Source: Parvibaculum sp002684405 (GTDB taxonomy: Bacteria > Pseudomonadota > Alphaproteobacteria > Parvibaculales > Parvibaculaceae). Taken from it: 64,000 nucleotides of DNA. The notes beneath the pieces were generated by a model. It did no database searches. It saw only the letters and a program-made list of their open reading frames with translations, and was not told the origin of the DNA. The translations under genes were made by a program, and so were the position numbers. The stretch is from NCBI GenBank assembly GCA_965140395.1, contig OZ223207.1, positions 992,001 through 1,056,000 on the forward strand, in the 5' to 3' direction. Below, piece after piece: positions 50,429 to 60,570 of this stretch. Each line of letters begins with the position of its first letter. Positions within the stretch are counted from its first letter, which is position 1.

Positions 50429-51226
50429 TTATCCGGCTGCCTCGACCGCCCGTTTGGCCATCACGGAGATGAGGTGTGCCCGATATTCGGCACTTCCATG
50501 CATATCAGTGTTGAGGCCGTCCGGGGATATCTTGACGTTCGCGACGGCATCCGGCGACCAGCTCTTTTCGAGCGCCTGTTCCATCTCGGTTGCGCGGAAG
50601 ACGCCGTCCTGTCCGGCGCCCGTCACGGCGACGCGAATGCCCCACGGGCCCTTCGACACAAAGACGCCGACCATGGCGTAGCGCGAAGCCGGATTGGCGA
50701 ACTTCATGTAGGCGGCCTTTTCCGGATGCGGGAAGGTCACTTCCTTGATGATCTCGTCGTCTTCGAGCGCGGTTTCGAACATGCCGGTGAAGAACTCGTC
50801 GGCCTCGATCAGCCGCTTCGTGGTGTGGATCTTGGCGTCGAGCGCCAGGCAGGCACCGGGATAGTCGGCCGCCGGGTCGTTATTGGCGATGGAACCGCCC
50901 AGCGTGCCCATATGCCGGACGGCGGGATCGCCGATATTGTCGGCCAGTTTTGCCAGAGCCGGATTGTGCTTCATGACATCGGCCGAGGCCGCCACGTCGG
51001 CATGTTTGGTGCCCGCGCCGATGGTCAGCGCATCGCCTTCGGCCTTGATGTAGCGCAGGTCGGCCAGTGAGCCGATATCGACGAGATCGCTCGGCATGGC
51101 AAGGCGTTGTTTCAGCGTGGGGATAAGGGTCTGCCCGCCGGCCAGCAGCTTCGGATCGTCCGCATCGGCAAGCGCTTTCACGGCTTCGTCCAGCGTCTTG
51201 GGGCGGTGATAGTTGAACTGGTACAT
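50429..51226 (-). CDS. coxM: FAD-binding subunit of a molybdenum hydroxylase (CoxM type)
   Basis: This is a 265-residue medium subunit that passes electrons from iron-sulfur centres to FAD. FAD-binding motifs are LLAGGQTLIPTLKQRLA and GTLGGSIANNDPAADYPGAC. The order S-L-M differs from M-S-L in classical carboxydotroph operons. The ATG at 51226 lies 11 bases after the coxL stop. Confidence 0.93.
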   Translation of the reverse strand: MYQFNYHRPKTLDEAVKALADADDPKLLAGGQTLIPTLKQRLAMPSDLVDIGSLADLRYIKAEGDALTIGAGTKHADVAASADVMKHNPALAKLADNIGDPAVRHMGTLGGSIANNDPAADYPGACLALDAKIHTTKRLIEADEFFTGMFETALEDDEIIKEVTFPHPEKAAYMKFANPASRYAMVGVFVSKGPWGIRVAVTGAGQDGVFRATEMEQALEKSWSPDAVANVKISPDGLNTDMHGSAEYRAHLISVMAKRAVEAAG

Positions 51227-51237
51227 GGGGCTTCTCC

Positions 51238-53619
51238 TTATTCGGCGGCTGCGCGGGGCTGCTTGGCTTGCAGCGCGGCCCAGACACGCGCCGGCGTCGC
51301 CGGCATGGCAATTTCGCGAATGCTGAGGGCGTCCGTCACGGCATTGATGATGGCGGGCGGGGAGGCGATAGCGCCTGCTTCGCCGCAGCCTTTCATGCCG
51401 AGCGGGTTCGAGGGGCATTCCGTCGAGGTGAAGCCGAGCTTGAAGGTCGGCAAATCGTCCGCGCGCGGCATGCAGTAATCCATATAGGAGCCGGTCACGA
51501 GCTGGCCGGACTCCGGATCGTAGACGCCATGCTCCAGCAGCGCCTGGCCGACGCCCTGTGCGATGCCGCCATGGACCTGTCCCTCGACGATCATGGGATT
51601 GATGATGGTGCCGAAATCGTCCACGGCCACGAAATTGGCGATCTTCGTGACACCCGTGTCCGGATCGATCTCGACCTCGCAGATATGGCAGCCCGCGGGG
51701 AAGGTGAAGTTGGTCGGATCGTAGAACGCGCCTTCCTTGAGGCCCGGCTCCAGGTCGCTGCCGGCAAAGCCGTGTGCCGTGTAGGCGGCGAGCGAGAGTT
51801 CCGCCCAGGCCATGCTTTTGTCGGTGCCCTGTACGGTAAAGGTGCCGTTCTCGAAAACGATATCGTCCACCGCGGCTTCCATCAGATGGGCGGCGATCTT
51901 CTTTGCCTTGGCTTCGATCTTGTCGAGCGCGCGGGAGATGGCGCTCATGCCGACGGCGCCGGAGCGCGAGCCATAGGTGCCCATGCCGAATTGCACCTTG
52001 TCGGTATCGCCATGCACGATTTCCACATCGTCGAGCGGGACGCCGAGGCGGGACGACACGAGCTGAGCGAAGGTCGTTTCATGTCCCTGACCATGGCTGT
52101 GCGAGCCGGTCAGCACGTCGATATTGCCGGTCGGGTTGACGCGCACTTCAGCGGATTCCCAAAGTCCCACGCCGGCACCCAGCGAGCCGACGGCGGCGGA
52201 GGGTGCAAGGCCGCAGGCCTCGATATAGGTGGAAAAGCCGATGCCGCGCAGCTTGCCGCGCTTTTCCGCTTCGGCGCGCCGGGCAGGGAAGCCCTTGTAG
52301 TCGATCGCGTCCATTGCTGCATCGAGCGAGGCGTCGTAGTCGCCGACGTCGTAATTCATGATGACCGGCGTCTGGTGCGGGAAGGTTCGCACGAAATTCT
52401 TCCGGCGGAACTCCGCCGGGTCCATGCCGACTTCCCGGGCGGCCGTTTCCGTAATCCGCTCGATAAGGAAGGTCGCTTCCGGGCGTCCCGCGCCGCGATA
52501 GGCGTCCACGGGGGCGGTATGCGTGTAAACGCCGTCCACTTCGACATGGATAGCGGGCAGGTCGTATTGGCCAGACAGAAGCGTGCCGTAGAGATAGGTG
52601 GGCACGGCGGCTGAGAAGGTGGAGAGATAGGCGCCGAGATTGGCGATCGTCTTCACGCGCAGGCCCAGCATCTTGCCATCGGCATCGAGCGCCAGTTCGG
52701 CATGGCTCAGATGGTCGCGCCCATGCGCGTCGGAGAGGAAGGCTTCGGAGCGGTTGCCGGTCCATTTGATCGGGCGTCCGACCTTCGCTGAGGCCCATGC
52801 GCAGGCGGTTTCCTCGGCATAGATAAAGATCTTCGAGCCGAAACCGCCGCCGACATCGGGGGCGATGACGCGCAGCTTGTGTTCCGGCGCCACGCCCACG
52901 AAGGCGGAGAGGACGAGGCGGGCGACATGCGGGTTCTGGCTCGTGGTCCAGAGCGTGTAATCCCCGGTGCCCTTGTCGAACTCGCCGATGGCCGCGCGCG
53001 GTTCCATCGCATTGGGGATCAGGCGGTTGTTTTCGAGGTCCAGTGAAACGATACGATCAGCCTTCGCGAAGGCGGCTTCGGTTTCAGCCTTGTTGCCCAA
53101 TTCCCATTCGAAGCAGGTATTGCGCGGCGCTTCCGGGTGAACCTGCGGTGCGTCTGTATTCTGGCAGGTGGCGAGAGTAACCGTCGCGGGCAGGGCGTCG
53201 TAATCCACGTCGATGAGTTCGGCGGCTGCTTCCGCCTGTTCGCGCGTTTCGGCGACGACCATCGCGACGTGATCGCCGACATAGCGCACGGTATCGAGCG
53301 CGAGGACGGGATGCGGGCCGACTTTCATCGGCTCGCCGTCTTTGGAGGTGACGGTCCAGCCGCAGATCAGGCCGCCCAGTTCGTCTCTGGCGATGTCCTG
53401 ACCGGTGAAAATGGCGAGAACGCCCGCCGCCTTTTCGGCCTCGCTCGTGTCGATGGAGCGGATTTTGGCGTGGGCGTGGGGCGATCTGAGGAAGCTCGCA
53501 TGCGTTTGATGCGGGCGGTTGATGTCGTCCGTGTAGTGGCCGCTTCCGGTGATGAAACGGAAATCCTCTTTCCGGCGCGCTGGCTTGCCGATACCGGTTT
53601 CAGAAATTTCTGCCGTCAT
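51238..53619 (-). CDS. coxL: Molybdopterin-binding large subunit, CoxL form II
   Basis: This is a 793-residue catalytic subunit of the xanthine-dehydrogenase family. The active-site loop reads AYRGAGR (residues 373-379), the form II signature; genuine CO dehydrogenases (form I) carry AYXCSFR with the copper-binding Cys. The base glutamate is Glu747 in GCGEAGAIASPP. QFGMGTYGSRSGAVGMSAIS is the usual cofactor segment. Form II enzymes have unsettled substrates and several do not oxidise CO well, so aldehyde or heterocycle oxidation remains possible. The operon context (CoxG, D, E) is nevertheless fully cox-like. Confidence 0.93.
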   Translation of the reverse strand: MTAEISETGIGKPARRKEDFRFITGSGHYTDDINRPHQTHASFLRSPHAHAKIRSIDTSEAEKAAGVLAIFTGQDIARDELGGLICGWTVTSKDGEPMKVGPHPVLALDTVRYVGDHVAMVVAETREQAEAAAELIDVDYDALPATVTLATCQNTDAPQVHPEAPRNTCFEWELGNKAETEAAFAKADRIVSLDLENNRLIPNAMEPRAAIGEFDKGTGDYTLWTTSQNPHVARLVLSAFVGVAPEHKLRVIAPDVGGGFGSKIFIYAEETACAWASAKVGRPIKWTGNRSEAFLSDAHGRDHLSHAELALDADGKMLGLRVKTIANLGAYLSTFSAAVPTYLYGTLLSGQYDLPAIHVEVDGVYTHTAPVDAYRGAGRPEATFLIERITETAAREVGMDPAEFRRKNFVRTFPHQTPVIMNYDVGDYDASLDAAMDAIDYKGFPARRAEAEKRGKLRGIGFSTYIEACGLAPSAAVGSLGAGVGLWESAEVRVNPTGNIDVLTGSHSHGQGHETTFAQLVSSRLGVPLDDVEIVHGDTDKVQFGMGTYGSRSGAVGMSAISRALDKIEAKAKKIAAHLMEAAVDDIVFENGTFTVQGTDKSMAWAELSLAAYTAHGFAGSDLEPGLKEGAFYDPTNFTFPAGCHICEVEIDPDTGVTKIANFVAVDDFGTIINPMIVEGQVHGGIAQGVGQALLEHGVYDPESGQLVTGSYMDYCMPRADDLPTFKLGFTSTECPSNPLGMKGCGEAGAIASPPAIINAVTDALSIREIAMPATPARVWAALQAKQPRAAAE

Positions 53620-53652
53620 GGCGCTCCTCCTCCCCGGATATGTGTCTGCGCC

Positions 53653-54117
<465 letters not shown>

Positions 54118-54266
54118 ACGCGACCTCCCGTCGAGTTCGGCCTCTTCTGAAAATTCAGCGGATCGGGCCTTGTAAACCGGCAGCAACGCGCTGCCGACTG
54201 AACGAGTCTCTGCTTTCGGTCACTTCTCGTCAAGTTTTGCGGGCCAAACATGCCCGCTTAAGTGGC

Positions 54267-54935
54267 CTAGAAGCCGATAATCAAAGCGACGACAACCACG
54301 GCCAGGATGACGAGCGGTCCCCAAACCCAGGGCGAGATACTGAAACCGGCTTCCTCATCGGGGATAAGAGGCGATCCGGTCGGTGAAATCGCATCATGGT
54401 CGGGCGACTTACCCTCGATGCCATGGGCGGCTTCTTCCACGATTTCCGGCAGCTCGTCGCCTGCGCCTTCGTCGGGCGCCGCTTCAGGTTCCGTCTGGCC
54501 GGCGACCTGGGAAAATTTCGAGAAGAATTCTTCCGACATTTTGGCGGCTGTGGAATCGATGAAACGCTGGCCGATCTGGGCGAGCTTGCCACCGACCTGT
54601 GCCTTCACCTTATAGGAAAGCTTGGTGCCGCCATCGGCGGTGTCCTCGAGCGATACGTCCGCGGATCCCTTGGCGAACCCCGCCGCGCCGCCGGACCCTT
54701 CGCCGGAAATCGTGTAGCCGTTCGGCGGATCGATATTGGTGAGTTGCACCTTGCCCTTGAAGCGGGCGCTCACGGGGCCGACCTTGGCTTTCACGGCGGC
54801 TGCAAAGGCGTCATCCGCCGTCTGTTCGACGGTTTCGGCGCCCGGAATGCACTGCTGCAGGACGGCGGCGTCGTTGAGCGCGGCCCAGACTTTGTCGCGC
54901 GGAGCCGGGATCGTGTATTCGCCTGACATTTCCAT
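54267..54935 (-). CDS. coxG: CoxG: SRPBCC protein with C-terminal membrane anchor
   Basis: This is a 222-residue protein. The SRPBCC domain (about 1-150) starts MEMSGEYTIPAPRDKVWAAL, typical of CoxG (carbon monoxide dehydrogenase subunit G). An acidic linker with PEAAPDEGAGDELPEI leads to one C-terminal hydrophobic helix (PWVWGPLVILAVVVVALIIG), making it a tail-anchored membrane protein. CoxG tethers CO dehydrogenase to the membrane and carries menaquinone in mycobacteria. AAGGAG precedes the ATG. Only 52 bases separate it from the last antiporter gene. Confidence 0.93.
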   Translation of the reverse strand: MEMSGEYTIPAPRDKVWAALNDAAVLQQCIPGAETVEQTADDAFAAAVKAKVGPVSARFKGKVQLTNIDPPNGYTISGEGSGGAAGFAKGSADVSLEDTADGGTKLSYKVKAQVGGKLAQIGQRFIDSTAAKMSEEFFSKFSQVAGQTEPEAAPDEGAGDELPEIVEEAAHGIEGKSPDHDAISPTGSPLIPDEEAGFSISPWVWGPLVILAVVVVALIIGF

Positions 54936-54987
54936 GGGCGCGTCTCCTTATTTCGATTGCCTGTTTTTCCGCCAGCCGGAGCAGACG

Positions 54988-56685
54988 TCAAACATAGGTG
55001 AGTAGCACGGTCATACCAAGGATCACCGCAACCCAGAGGACCATCGATCCGCTGGGCCAGGTGCGGGCAAGCGGGCCATGGGGGCCATGGGTTGCGTATA
55101 TGCCCCGGATGAGACTGGTGACGTAATACTGGGTGAGCTGGCCGGCAGCCTTCCAGATGGTGCCGATCATGGCCGCGAAAAATCCGACGATGATCGGAAG
55201 CATGCGGCGATAGATCCAGTCCGTATCGAGGTTCACCGCGCGGATTTCCGCCGGATAGAGCCGGTAGCGGATGAGCAGCGCGAAGGCGAGCCCGGCGAAG
55301 ATCAGAAGCTGGAGCTGCGTGACCACATGCGTCGTGGTGTAGGGCACATAGGCTTCCATCTTGTAGGGAAGGTACTGGTAGAGCAGCCCCGGGAAAACGC
55401 CGATGCCGACGCAGAAGGCGGCGGCGATGCCCATGGCGAGCAGCATATGGATCGGCGCTTCCTTCACCCGCCAGCCATTGTCATGCGCGAAGAAGGTGAA
55501 ATAGGGGATCTTGATGCCGGAATGTTCGAGCACGCCGACCGAGGCGGTGATGAGCGCCAGCCAGATGAAGAAATACCCGTTATCCGCACTGGCGGAGAGA
55601 ATGAGGCTCTTCGAGACGAAACCGGAAAAGAGCGGGAAGGCCGAAATCGACATCGCGCCGATGATGCAGAAGACCATGGTGAAGGGCATGGATTTGTAGA
55701 GGCCGCCAAGCTCGGAGGCTTTCGAGGTGCCGGTACGATACATCACGGCGCCCATGCTCATGAACAGGAGTGCCTTGTAGAGGATGTGACAGAAGGCATG
55801 CGCCACCGTGCCGTTCAGCGCCAGCGGTGTGCCGATGCCGATGCCGACCACCATGAAGCCCAGCTGGTTGTTGAGGCTGTAGGCAAGCACACGGCGGAGA
55901 TTGTTTTCGATGGCGGCAAAGAACACCGGAAAGAGCGTCATGACCGCGCCGATATAGATCAGCAGTTCGGTGCCGGGGAAACCGCGCGCCAGCGCATAGA
56001 CGGCAAGCTTTGTCGTAAAGGCGGAAAGCGTCACCGTGCCGGTGATGGTGGCGGCGGGATAGGAATCCTGCAGCCAGTTATGCAGCAGCGGGAAGGCGCA
56101 TTTCACGCCGAAGGCGATGAAGATGCACCAGGTGGCGGTGCTGCCGAGTGTCATCGCATTAAAGGCGACCGAGCCCGTATCGCGATACATCAGGACCGTA
56201 CCGGCCAGCAGCAGCACGCCGGAAAAGACCTGAATGACCAGATAGCGCATGCCCGTCCGGTAGGAGCCTTCGGTGCGCCGCGCCCAGATCAGGAAGACGG
56301 AGGCGATCGCCGTGCCTTCCCAGAAGACGAAAAGCGAAACGAGATCGGCGGCGAAAACCGCGCCGATGGCCGAGCCCGCATAGAGCAGCGTCGTCACCTG
56401 TTGCACGCGGTCGTCGACATGCCAGGCATAGAGGAGCGAGATGAAGGCCGCGATCGAGAAGATCAGCGCGAAAATCCATGACAGGGCGTCGATGCGCAGC
56501 AAGCCGATATGCAGTCCGGCCGCGTTGAAGACGGCATAATCCCCATAAGGCAGATTGCCAATCAGCGCGAAGGCCAGGACCGGTACGGCCAGCATCAATG
56601 CCTGCCGAAGCTTGCCCGCGGGAAGAAACGGGATGGAGATGGCGCCGAGGCCATAGATCAGCGGCGGCAGGAGGACCTCATTCAT
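54988..56685 (-). CDS. mnhD: Mrp/Mnh-type antiporter subunit D (third copy)
   Basis: This is a 565-residue membrane protein of the proton-translocating NuoL/M/N-MrpA/D family, about 15 helices. The TM5 glutamate is in FVFWEGTAIASVF and the TM7 lysine in FGVKCAFPLLHNWLQDSYPA, both needed for ion movement in the family. It is longer than the other two copies here. It overlaps the gene before it by eight bases and precedes coxG by 52 bases with no hairpin terminator, suggesting read-through. Confidence 0.9.
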   Translation of the reverse strand: MNEVLLPPLIYGLGAISIPFLPAGKLRQALMLAVPVLAFALIGNLPYGDYAVFNAAGLHIGLLRIDALSWIFALIFSIAAFISLLYAWHVDDRVQQVTTLLYAGSAIGAVFAADLVSLFVFWEGTAIASVFLIWARRTEGSYRTGMRYLVIQVFSGVLLLAGTVLMYRDTGSVAFNAMTLGSTATWCIFIAFGVKCAFPLLHNWLQDSYPAATITGTVTLSAFTTKLAVYALARGFPGTELLIYIGAVMTLFPVFFAAIENNLRRVLAYSLNNQLGFMVVGIGIGTPLALNGTVAHAFCHILYKALLFMSMGAVMYRTGTSKASELGGLYKSMPFTMVFCIIGAMSISAFPLFSGFVSKSLILSASADNGYFFIWLALITASVGVLEHSGIKIPYFTFFAHDNGWRVKEAPIHMLLAMGIAAAFCVGIGVFPGLLYQYLPYKMEAYVPYTTTHVVTQLQLLIFAGLAFALLIRYRLYPAEIRAVNLDTDWIYRRMLPIIVGFFAAMIGTIWKAAGQLTQYYVTSLIRGIYATHGPHGPLARTWPSGSMVLWVAVILGMTVLLTYV

Positions 56686-57088
56686 GTGCGGACCCTCCTC
56701 CGGAAATGCCGCCCGGGCGGTTGGCTCTGTCGCTCAGCGAACCGGGTATCAAGGTCGACGGATCGCTGCCCGCCGGCCGTTCGTCTTCCACCTCGGTGGA
56801 ATCCTGCGCGTAGTAGTCCTCGGGACGGCGGATGATCAGACGCAGTCCTTTCGCGAGGAAGATGACCGTGGCGTAGGACACGAAACCATAGACGGCGTAG
56901 ATGAAGGGGATTTCCTCGATGTGGAAATAGGCGTGCTTGTGATAGGCGAAATCCGCAAGCGCGAGCACAGCGCAGATGGCCAGCAGCACAATGAGAACCC
57001 GCTTTCCGGCGCCCGGCTTTTCCACCCATAGCAGCTTGCGGGAGAGCCAGTGCATGTCGTCGGGCGAAATATCGTCATGCGATGTCAT
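56678..57088 (-). CDS. Small membrane protein of an Mrp cluster, unknown
   Basis: This is a 136-residue protein with two hydrophobic segments (RVLIVLLAICAVLALADFAY and IPFIYAVYGFVSYATVIFL) and a polar acidic C-terminus (VEDERPAGSDPSTLIPG). No family recognised by eye. It lies between the second and third D-type subunits with overlaps of four and eight bases, so it is probably an accessory part of the complex rather than an unrelated gene. Confidence 0.85.
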   Translation of the reverse strand: MTSHDDISPDDMHWLSRKLLWVEKPGAGKRVLIVLLAICAVLALADFAYHKHAYFHIEEIPFIYAVYGFVSYATVIFLAKGLRLIIRRPEDYYAQDSTEVEDERPAGSDPSTLIPGSLSDRANRPGGISGGGSAHE

Positions 57089-58602
57089 GGCGTCGGCACC
57101 TCCGGCAGGATGGGTATGTGCAGCAGGAACTCATAAAGCGGGCCGATTTCAAAAACGAGGAGAATGCAGAGGAGGGCCGTCAGGCAGAGCGGCAGAACGC
57201 AGAGAAAGGGGGCTTCCCGCCAGCGCTTGCCATCGTCGGCCGCCGCGGCGCCCAGCGAATGAGCGGTAACGGGTGAGGGCGCGAAAAATCCCCGGGCCAC
57301 GACGGGCATGAGATAGGCGATGTTCAGCAGCGAACTGACGAGAAGAACCCCGATCACCGCCAATTGACCGGAATTGGCCGCACCCAGCATCAGATACATC
57401 TTGCTCCACGCACCGGCGAAGGGCGGCAGGCCGATAATGCTGATCGAGGCGATGGTAAAGGCAATGAAGGTGAAGGGCATTTCGCGGCCCAGCCCGTCGA
57501 GTTCGCTTACCTTCTTCTTGTGGGTCGCGACATAGATGGCGCCGGCGCACATGAAGAGCGTGATCTTGCCGATGGCGTGGGTGACGATGTGCATCGTGCC
57601 GCCGATAATCCCCATCTGCGTCGCCATCGCCATGCCGAGCGTGATGTAGGAAAGCTGGCTGACGGTGGAATAGGCAAGCCGCGCCTTCAGGTCGTCCTTG
57701 GTCAGCGCGATGATGGAGGCGATCAGGATCGACGCCGATGCCAGCCAGACGAGCCATTGCGACGCGTCGGTCTGAGACAGGTAATCCACGCCGAAAACAT
57801 AGACACCGACCTTCAGCATGGTGAAGACGCCGGCTTTCACGACGGCCACGGCATGGAGGAGCGCGCTCACCGGCGTTGGCGCGACCATGGCCGAGGGCAG
57901 CCAGCGATGGAACGGCATGAGCGCCGCCTTGCCGATACCGAAGGCGAAGAGGGCCAGCAGGACCGGCACCAAAGCGGGGTCCACATGACCGGCAATGAAA
58001 CCGCCGGGCTGGAAGTCCAGTGTGCCCGTGGCGCTCCACGTCCAGATGATCGCAGTCAGCAGGAACAGGATCGACGTTGACATCAGGATGGCGAGATAGG
58101 TGCGCGCGCCGCGCCGAGCCTCGTCGGTCTGCTTATGCGCCACCAGGGGATAAGTCGAAACCGTCAGCACTTCATAGAAGATGAAGAGCGTGAAGAGGTT
58201 CGCAGAGAAGGCAATGCCGATGGCGGCGGAAATGGCCAGCGCGTAGCAGATGTTGAAGCGCGTCAGATGATGTTCGTTTTCCGCGCGCATATAGCCGATG
58301 GAGTAGATCGCGGCGGGGATCCACAAACCTGAAGCGACCAGCGCGAAGATCATGCCCAGCGGTTCGATGGAAAAGGAAATCACCAGACCGGGCATCACCT
58401 CGAAGAGGGAGACGGACGGCGTTTGTCCCGCATTGAAAAGACCGAGCAGATGCAGAACAGTCAGGAAGGTCAGGACGGCTGCGATGACGCTCGAGGCGTC
58501 GCGCAGGTTCGGCATGCGGGAAAAGGCGGCGATAAACAGCGTGACGATCAGCGGAATGCCGATCGCCAGAAGGATGCCCGTGCTGCCGTCGATTGCGATC
58601 AT
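57085..58602 (-). CDS. mnhD: Mrp/Mnh-type antiporter subunit D (second copy)
   Basis: This is a 505-residue membrane protein. The TM5 glutamate lies in TLFIFYEVLTVSTYPLV, the TM7 lysine in FAFGIGKAALMPFHRWLPSA, and the amphipathic-helix region LKARLAYSTVSQLSYITLGM is conserved. The ATG at 58602 lies seven bases after the stop of the first D copy. It could be the MrpA-like partner, but it lacks the long C-terminal part of a real MrpA. Confidence 0.9.
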   Translation of the reverse strand: MIAIDGSTGILLAIGIPLIVTLFIAAFSRMPNLRDASSVIAAVLTFLTVLHLLGLFNAGQTPSVSLFEVMPGLVISFSIEPLGMIFALVASGLWIPAAIYSIGYMRAENEHHLTRFNICYALAISAAIGIAFSANLFTLFIFYEVLTVSTYPLVAHKQTDEARRGARTYLAILMSTSILFLLTAIIWTWSATGTLDFQPGGFIAGHVDPALVPVLLALFAFGIGKAALMPFHRWLPSAMVAPTPVSALLHAVAVVKAGVFTMLKVGVYVFGVDYLSQTDASQWLVWLASASILIASIIALTKDDLKARLAYSTVSQLSYITLGMAMATQMGIIGGTMHIVTHAIGKITLFMCAGAIYVATHKKKVSELDGLGREMPFTFIAFTIASISIIGLPPFAGAWSKMYLMLGAANSGQLAVIGVLLVSSLLNIAYLMPVVARGFFAPSPVTAHSLGAAAADDGKRWREAPFLCVLPLCLTALLCILLVFEIGPLYEFLLHIPILPEVPTP

Positions 58603-58609
58603 GCGTCCC

Positions 58610-60115
58610 TCACTGCCAAATGATGTTGGACGCGGAAATAAGCGTCGAGGCGGCACGGCTTGCCGCTGCACTGGTCAGCGCGGCATGCGTGCCGAAATAG
58701 ACGGTCGCGGCGGCCAGCACCCACATGGGGATAATCATCGCGAGAGGCGCTTCCTTCGCCTTGCTGTCGGGCGACGGAGAGTGGAGGTAGAGCGTTTCCA
58801 CGATGCGCCAGACATAGGCGACGGCAATGAGCGACGAGAGCACGATGGCTGCGGCGATGGGCCACCAGCCGAGCTCCAGCGCCGCCTGCACGAGATACCA
58901 TTTGCTGACGAAGCCGACGGTGAGCGGGATACCGATCAGGCTGAGCCCGCCGACCACGAAGGCGGCACTCGTCCAGGGCATGGCGCGGCCGAGACCCTTG
59001 AGGTCGGAAATCTTGCTCGATCCCACGCTGTAGACGAAGGCACCGGCAACCATGAAGAGCGTCGCCTTTGTGACTGCGTGGTTGAAGAGATGAATGACTG
59101 TCGCCATCACGCCGGTCTGCGTCATGAAGGCCGTGCCGAGCAGCATGTAGCCCACCTGCGCGATACTGGAATAGGCCAGCATGCGTTTCAGGTCGGTCTG
59201 GAATACAGCCACCAGAGAGGCCGCGAACATGGCGAGAAGCGCCAGCGGCAGCAGCACATATTGCAGCGTCGATTGCTGATAGGCGTAGTCGAAGCCGAAT
59301 ATGCCGAACATGAAGCGCAGCAGCACATAGACCGCGACCTTGGTCGATGTCGCGGAGATAAAGACGGATACGGCCGAGGGCGCGAAGGTGTAGGCGTTCG
59401 GCAGCCAGAGATGCAGCGGGAACATGGCAAGCTTCAGGCCGATCCCGACCAGCACGAAGGCGAAGCCCATATGCAGCATGCGCGAGTCGCCGCGCAGGGT
59501 GATCTGGTGGGCGAGGTCGACCATGTTGAGCGTACCGGTCGCCATGTAGAGAAGACCCAGGCCGATGACGAAGAAGGTCGCGCCCACCGTGCCCATGATC
59601 AGGTAGTTATAGGCGGCCGTCAGGGCGCGCCGGTTGCGCTCCGCGCCCGTCGCTACCAGGGCGTAGGTCGAGAGGGAGGATATCTCCAGAAAGACGAACA
59701 CGTTGAAGGCGTCGCCGGTAATCGTGACGCCAAGCAGGCCCGTCAGGCAGAGCAGCAAGGCCGTGTAGAAGAAGCCCTGTTTTTCCTGAGGTATCTCCTG
59801 CGCCACGCTCTTCACGGCGTAGGGGAGCGTAACGACCGCGATGCCGGACACGATCAGCAGGACGAAGGCGTTCAGGACGTCGACCCGGTATTCGATACCG
59901 ATCGGCGGCGCCCAGCCTCCCAGATGATAGGAGATGACGCCGCCATCCAGCGTCTGCGAGAGCAGGGCTGCCGAGATCGCAAAGCTCACGATGGAGACGA
60001 TGAACGCAATGGTCCATGCCAGGCGCCCGCGGTTGAAGATCGCGCAAATAGGCGCGGCCATCAGCGGTATCACGACCTGAAGGGCCGGCAGGTTTTTGGT
60101 AATGAGATCGATCAT
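58610..60115 (-). CDS. mnhD: Mrp/Mnh-type antiporter subunit D (first copy)
   Basis: This is a 501-residue membrane protein, the one most like MnhD/MrpD: FVFLEISSLSTYALVATGAE (TM5 Glu), GIGLKLAMFPLHLWLPNAYT (TM7 Lys) and LKRMLAYSSIAQVGYMLLGT. It would carry protons or Na+ through a half-channel. Its ATG overlaps the stop of mnhC by four bases. Confidence 0.93.
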   Translation of the reverse strand: MIDLITKNLPALQVVIPLMAAPICAIFNRGRLAWTIAFIVSIVSFAISAALLSQTLDGGVISYHLGGWAPPIGIEYRVDVLNAFVLLIVSGIAVVTLPYAVKSVAQEIPQEKQGFFYTALLLCLTGLLGVTITGDAFNVFVFLEISSLSTYALVATGAERNRRALTAAYNYLIMGTVGATFFVIGLGLLYMATGTLNMVDLAHQITLRGDSRMLHMGFAFVLVGIGLKLAMFPLHLWLPNAYTFAPSAVSVFISATSTKVAVYVLLRFMFGIFGFDYAYQQSTLQYVLLPLALLAMFAASLVAVFQTDLKRMLAYSSIAQVGYMLLGTAFMTQTGVMATVIHLFNHAVTKATLFMVAGAFVYSVGSSKISDLKGLGRAMPWTSAAFVVGGLSLIGIPLTVGFVSKWYLVQAALELGWWPIAAAIVLSSLIAVAYVWRIVETLYLHSPSPDSKAKEAPLAMIIPMWVLAAATVYFGTHAALTSAAASRAASTLISASNIIWQ

Positions 60116-60570
60116 TTCCCGCCGGACTCTCTCTTGTTCACATTACCCTGTCCGGAGACCGGGGCCGCGCCATCGCCTTGTTCCGCGAATTCGAGCTTTT
60201 CTTCGATTTCGGTGAGTTCGTCTTCTTCGATGGTCCCGAATTCCTCTCTGATCCGCACGACGAGTGCCAGGGCCAGAGCGGTCGTCGCGATGCCGACCAC
60301 GATGGCGGTGAGGATCAGGACGTGAGGCACGGGGTTGGAATAGACGGTGTTCGGATCGCCCGTCAGGATCGGCGCCGTCCCGCCCTCGATCTTGCCCATC
60401 GATATGTAGAGCATGAAGACCGATGTCTGGAACAGGTTCAGGCCGACGACCTTCTTGATGAGATTTCCCCGGCTTACCGTGATGTAGAGGCCGGTCATCA
60501 TCAGGATGACGAACAGCCAGTAATTGTAGTGACCGATGATGAATTCGAGATCGAAGACGACTTCCTGCAT
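60112..60570 (-). CDS. mnhC: Mrp/Mnh antiporter subunit C (NuoK-like)
   Basis: This is a 152-residue membrane protein with three helices, homologous to NuoK. YITVSRGNLIKKVVGLNLF and the following VPHVLILTAIVVGIATTALA are characteristic. A charged C-terminal tail (EEDELTEIEEKLEF) extends beyond the usual end. Start ATG at 60570 shares one base with the mnhB stop (TGATG). Upstream TTG/GTG codons are less likely. Confidence 0.93.
   Translation of the reverse strand: MQEVVFDLEFIIGHYNYWLFVILMMTGLYITVSRGNLIKKVVGLNLFQTSVFMLYISMGKIEGGTAPILTGDPNTVYSNPVPHVLILTAIVVGIATTALALALVVRIREEFGTIEEDELTEIEEKLEFAEQGDGAAPVSGQGNVNKRESGGK

Noticed and set aside
58352..60325. A 657-codon open frame opposite the antiporter D subunits
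   Set aside because: Antisense shadow of two membrane proteins with clear motifs; its composition is unlike a real protein. The same holds for 5286-6824, 28736-30508, 38170-40104 and 55078-56481.
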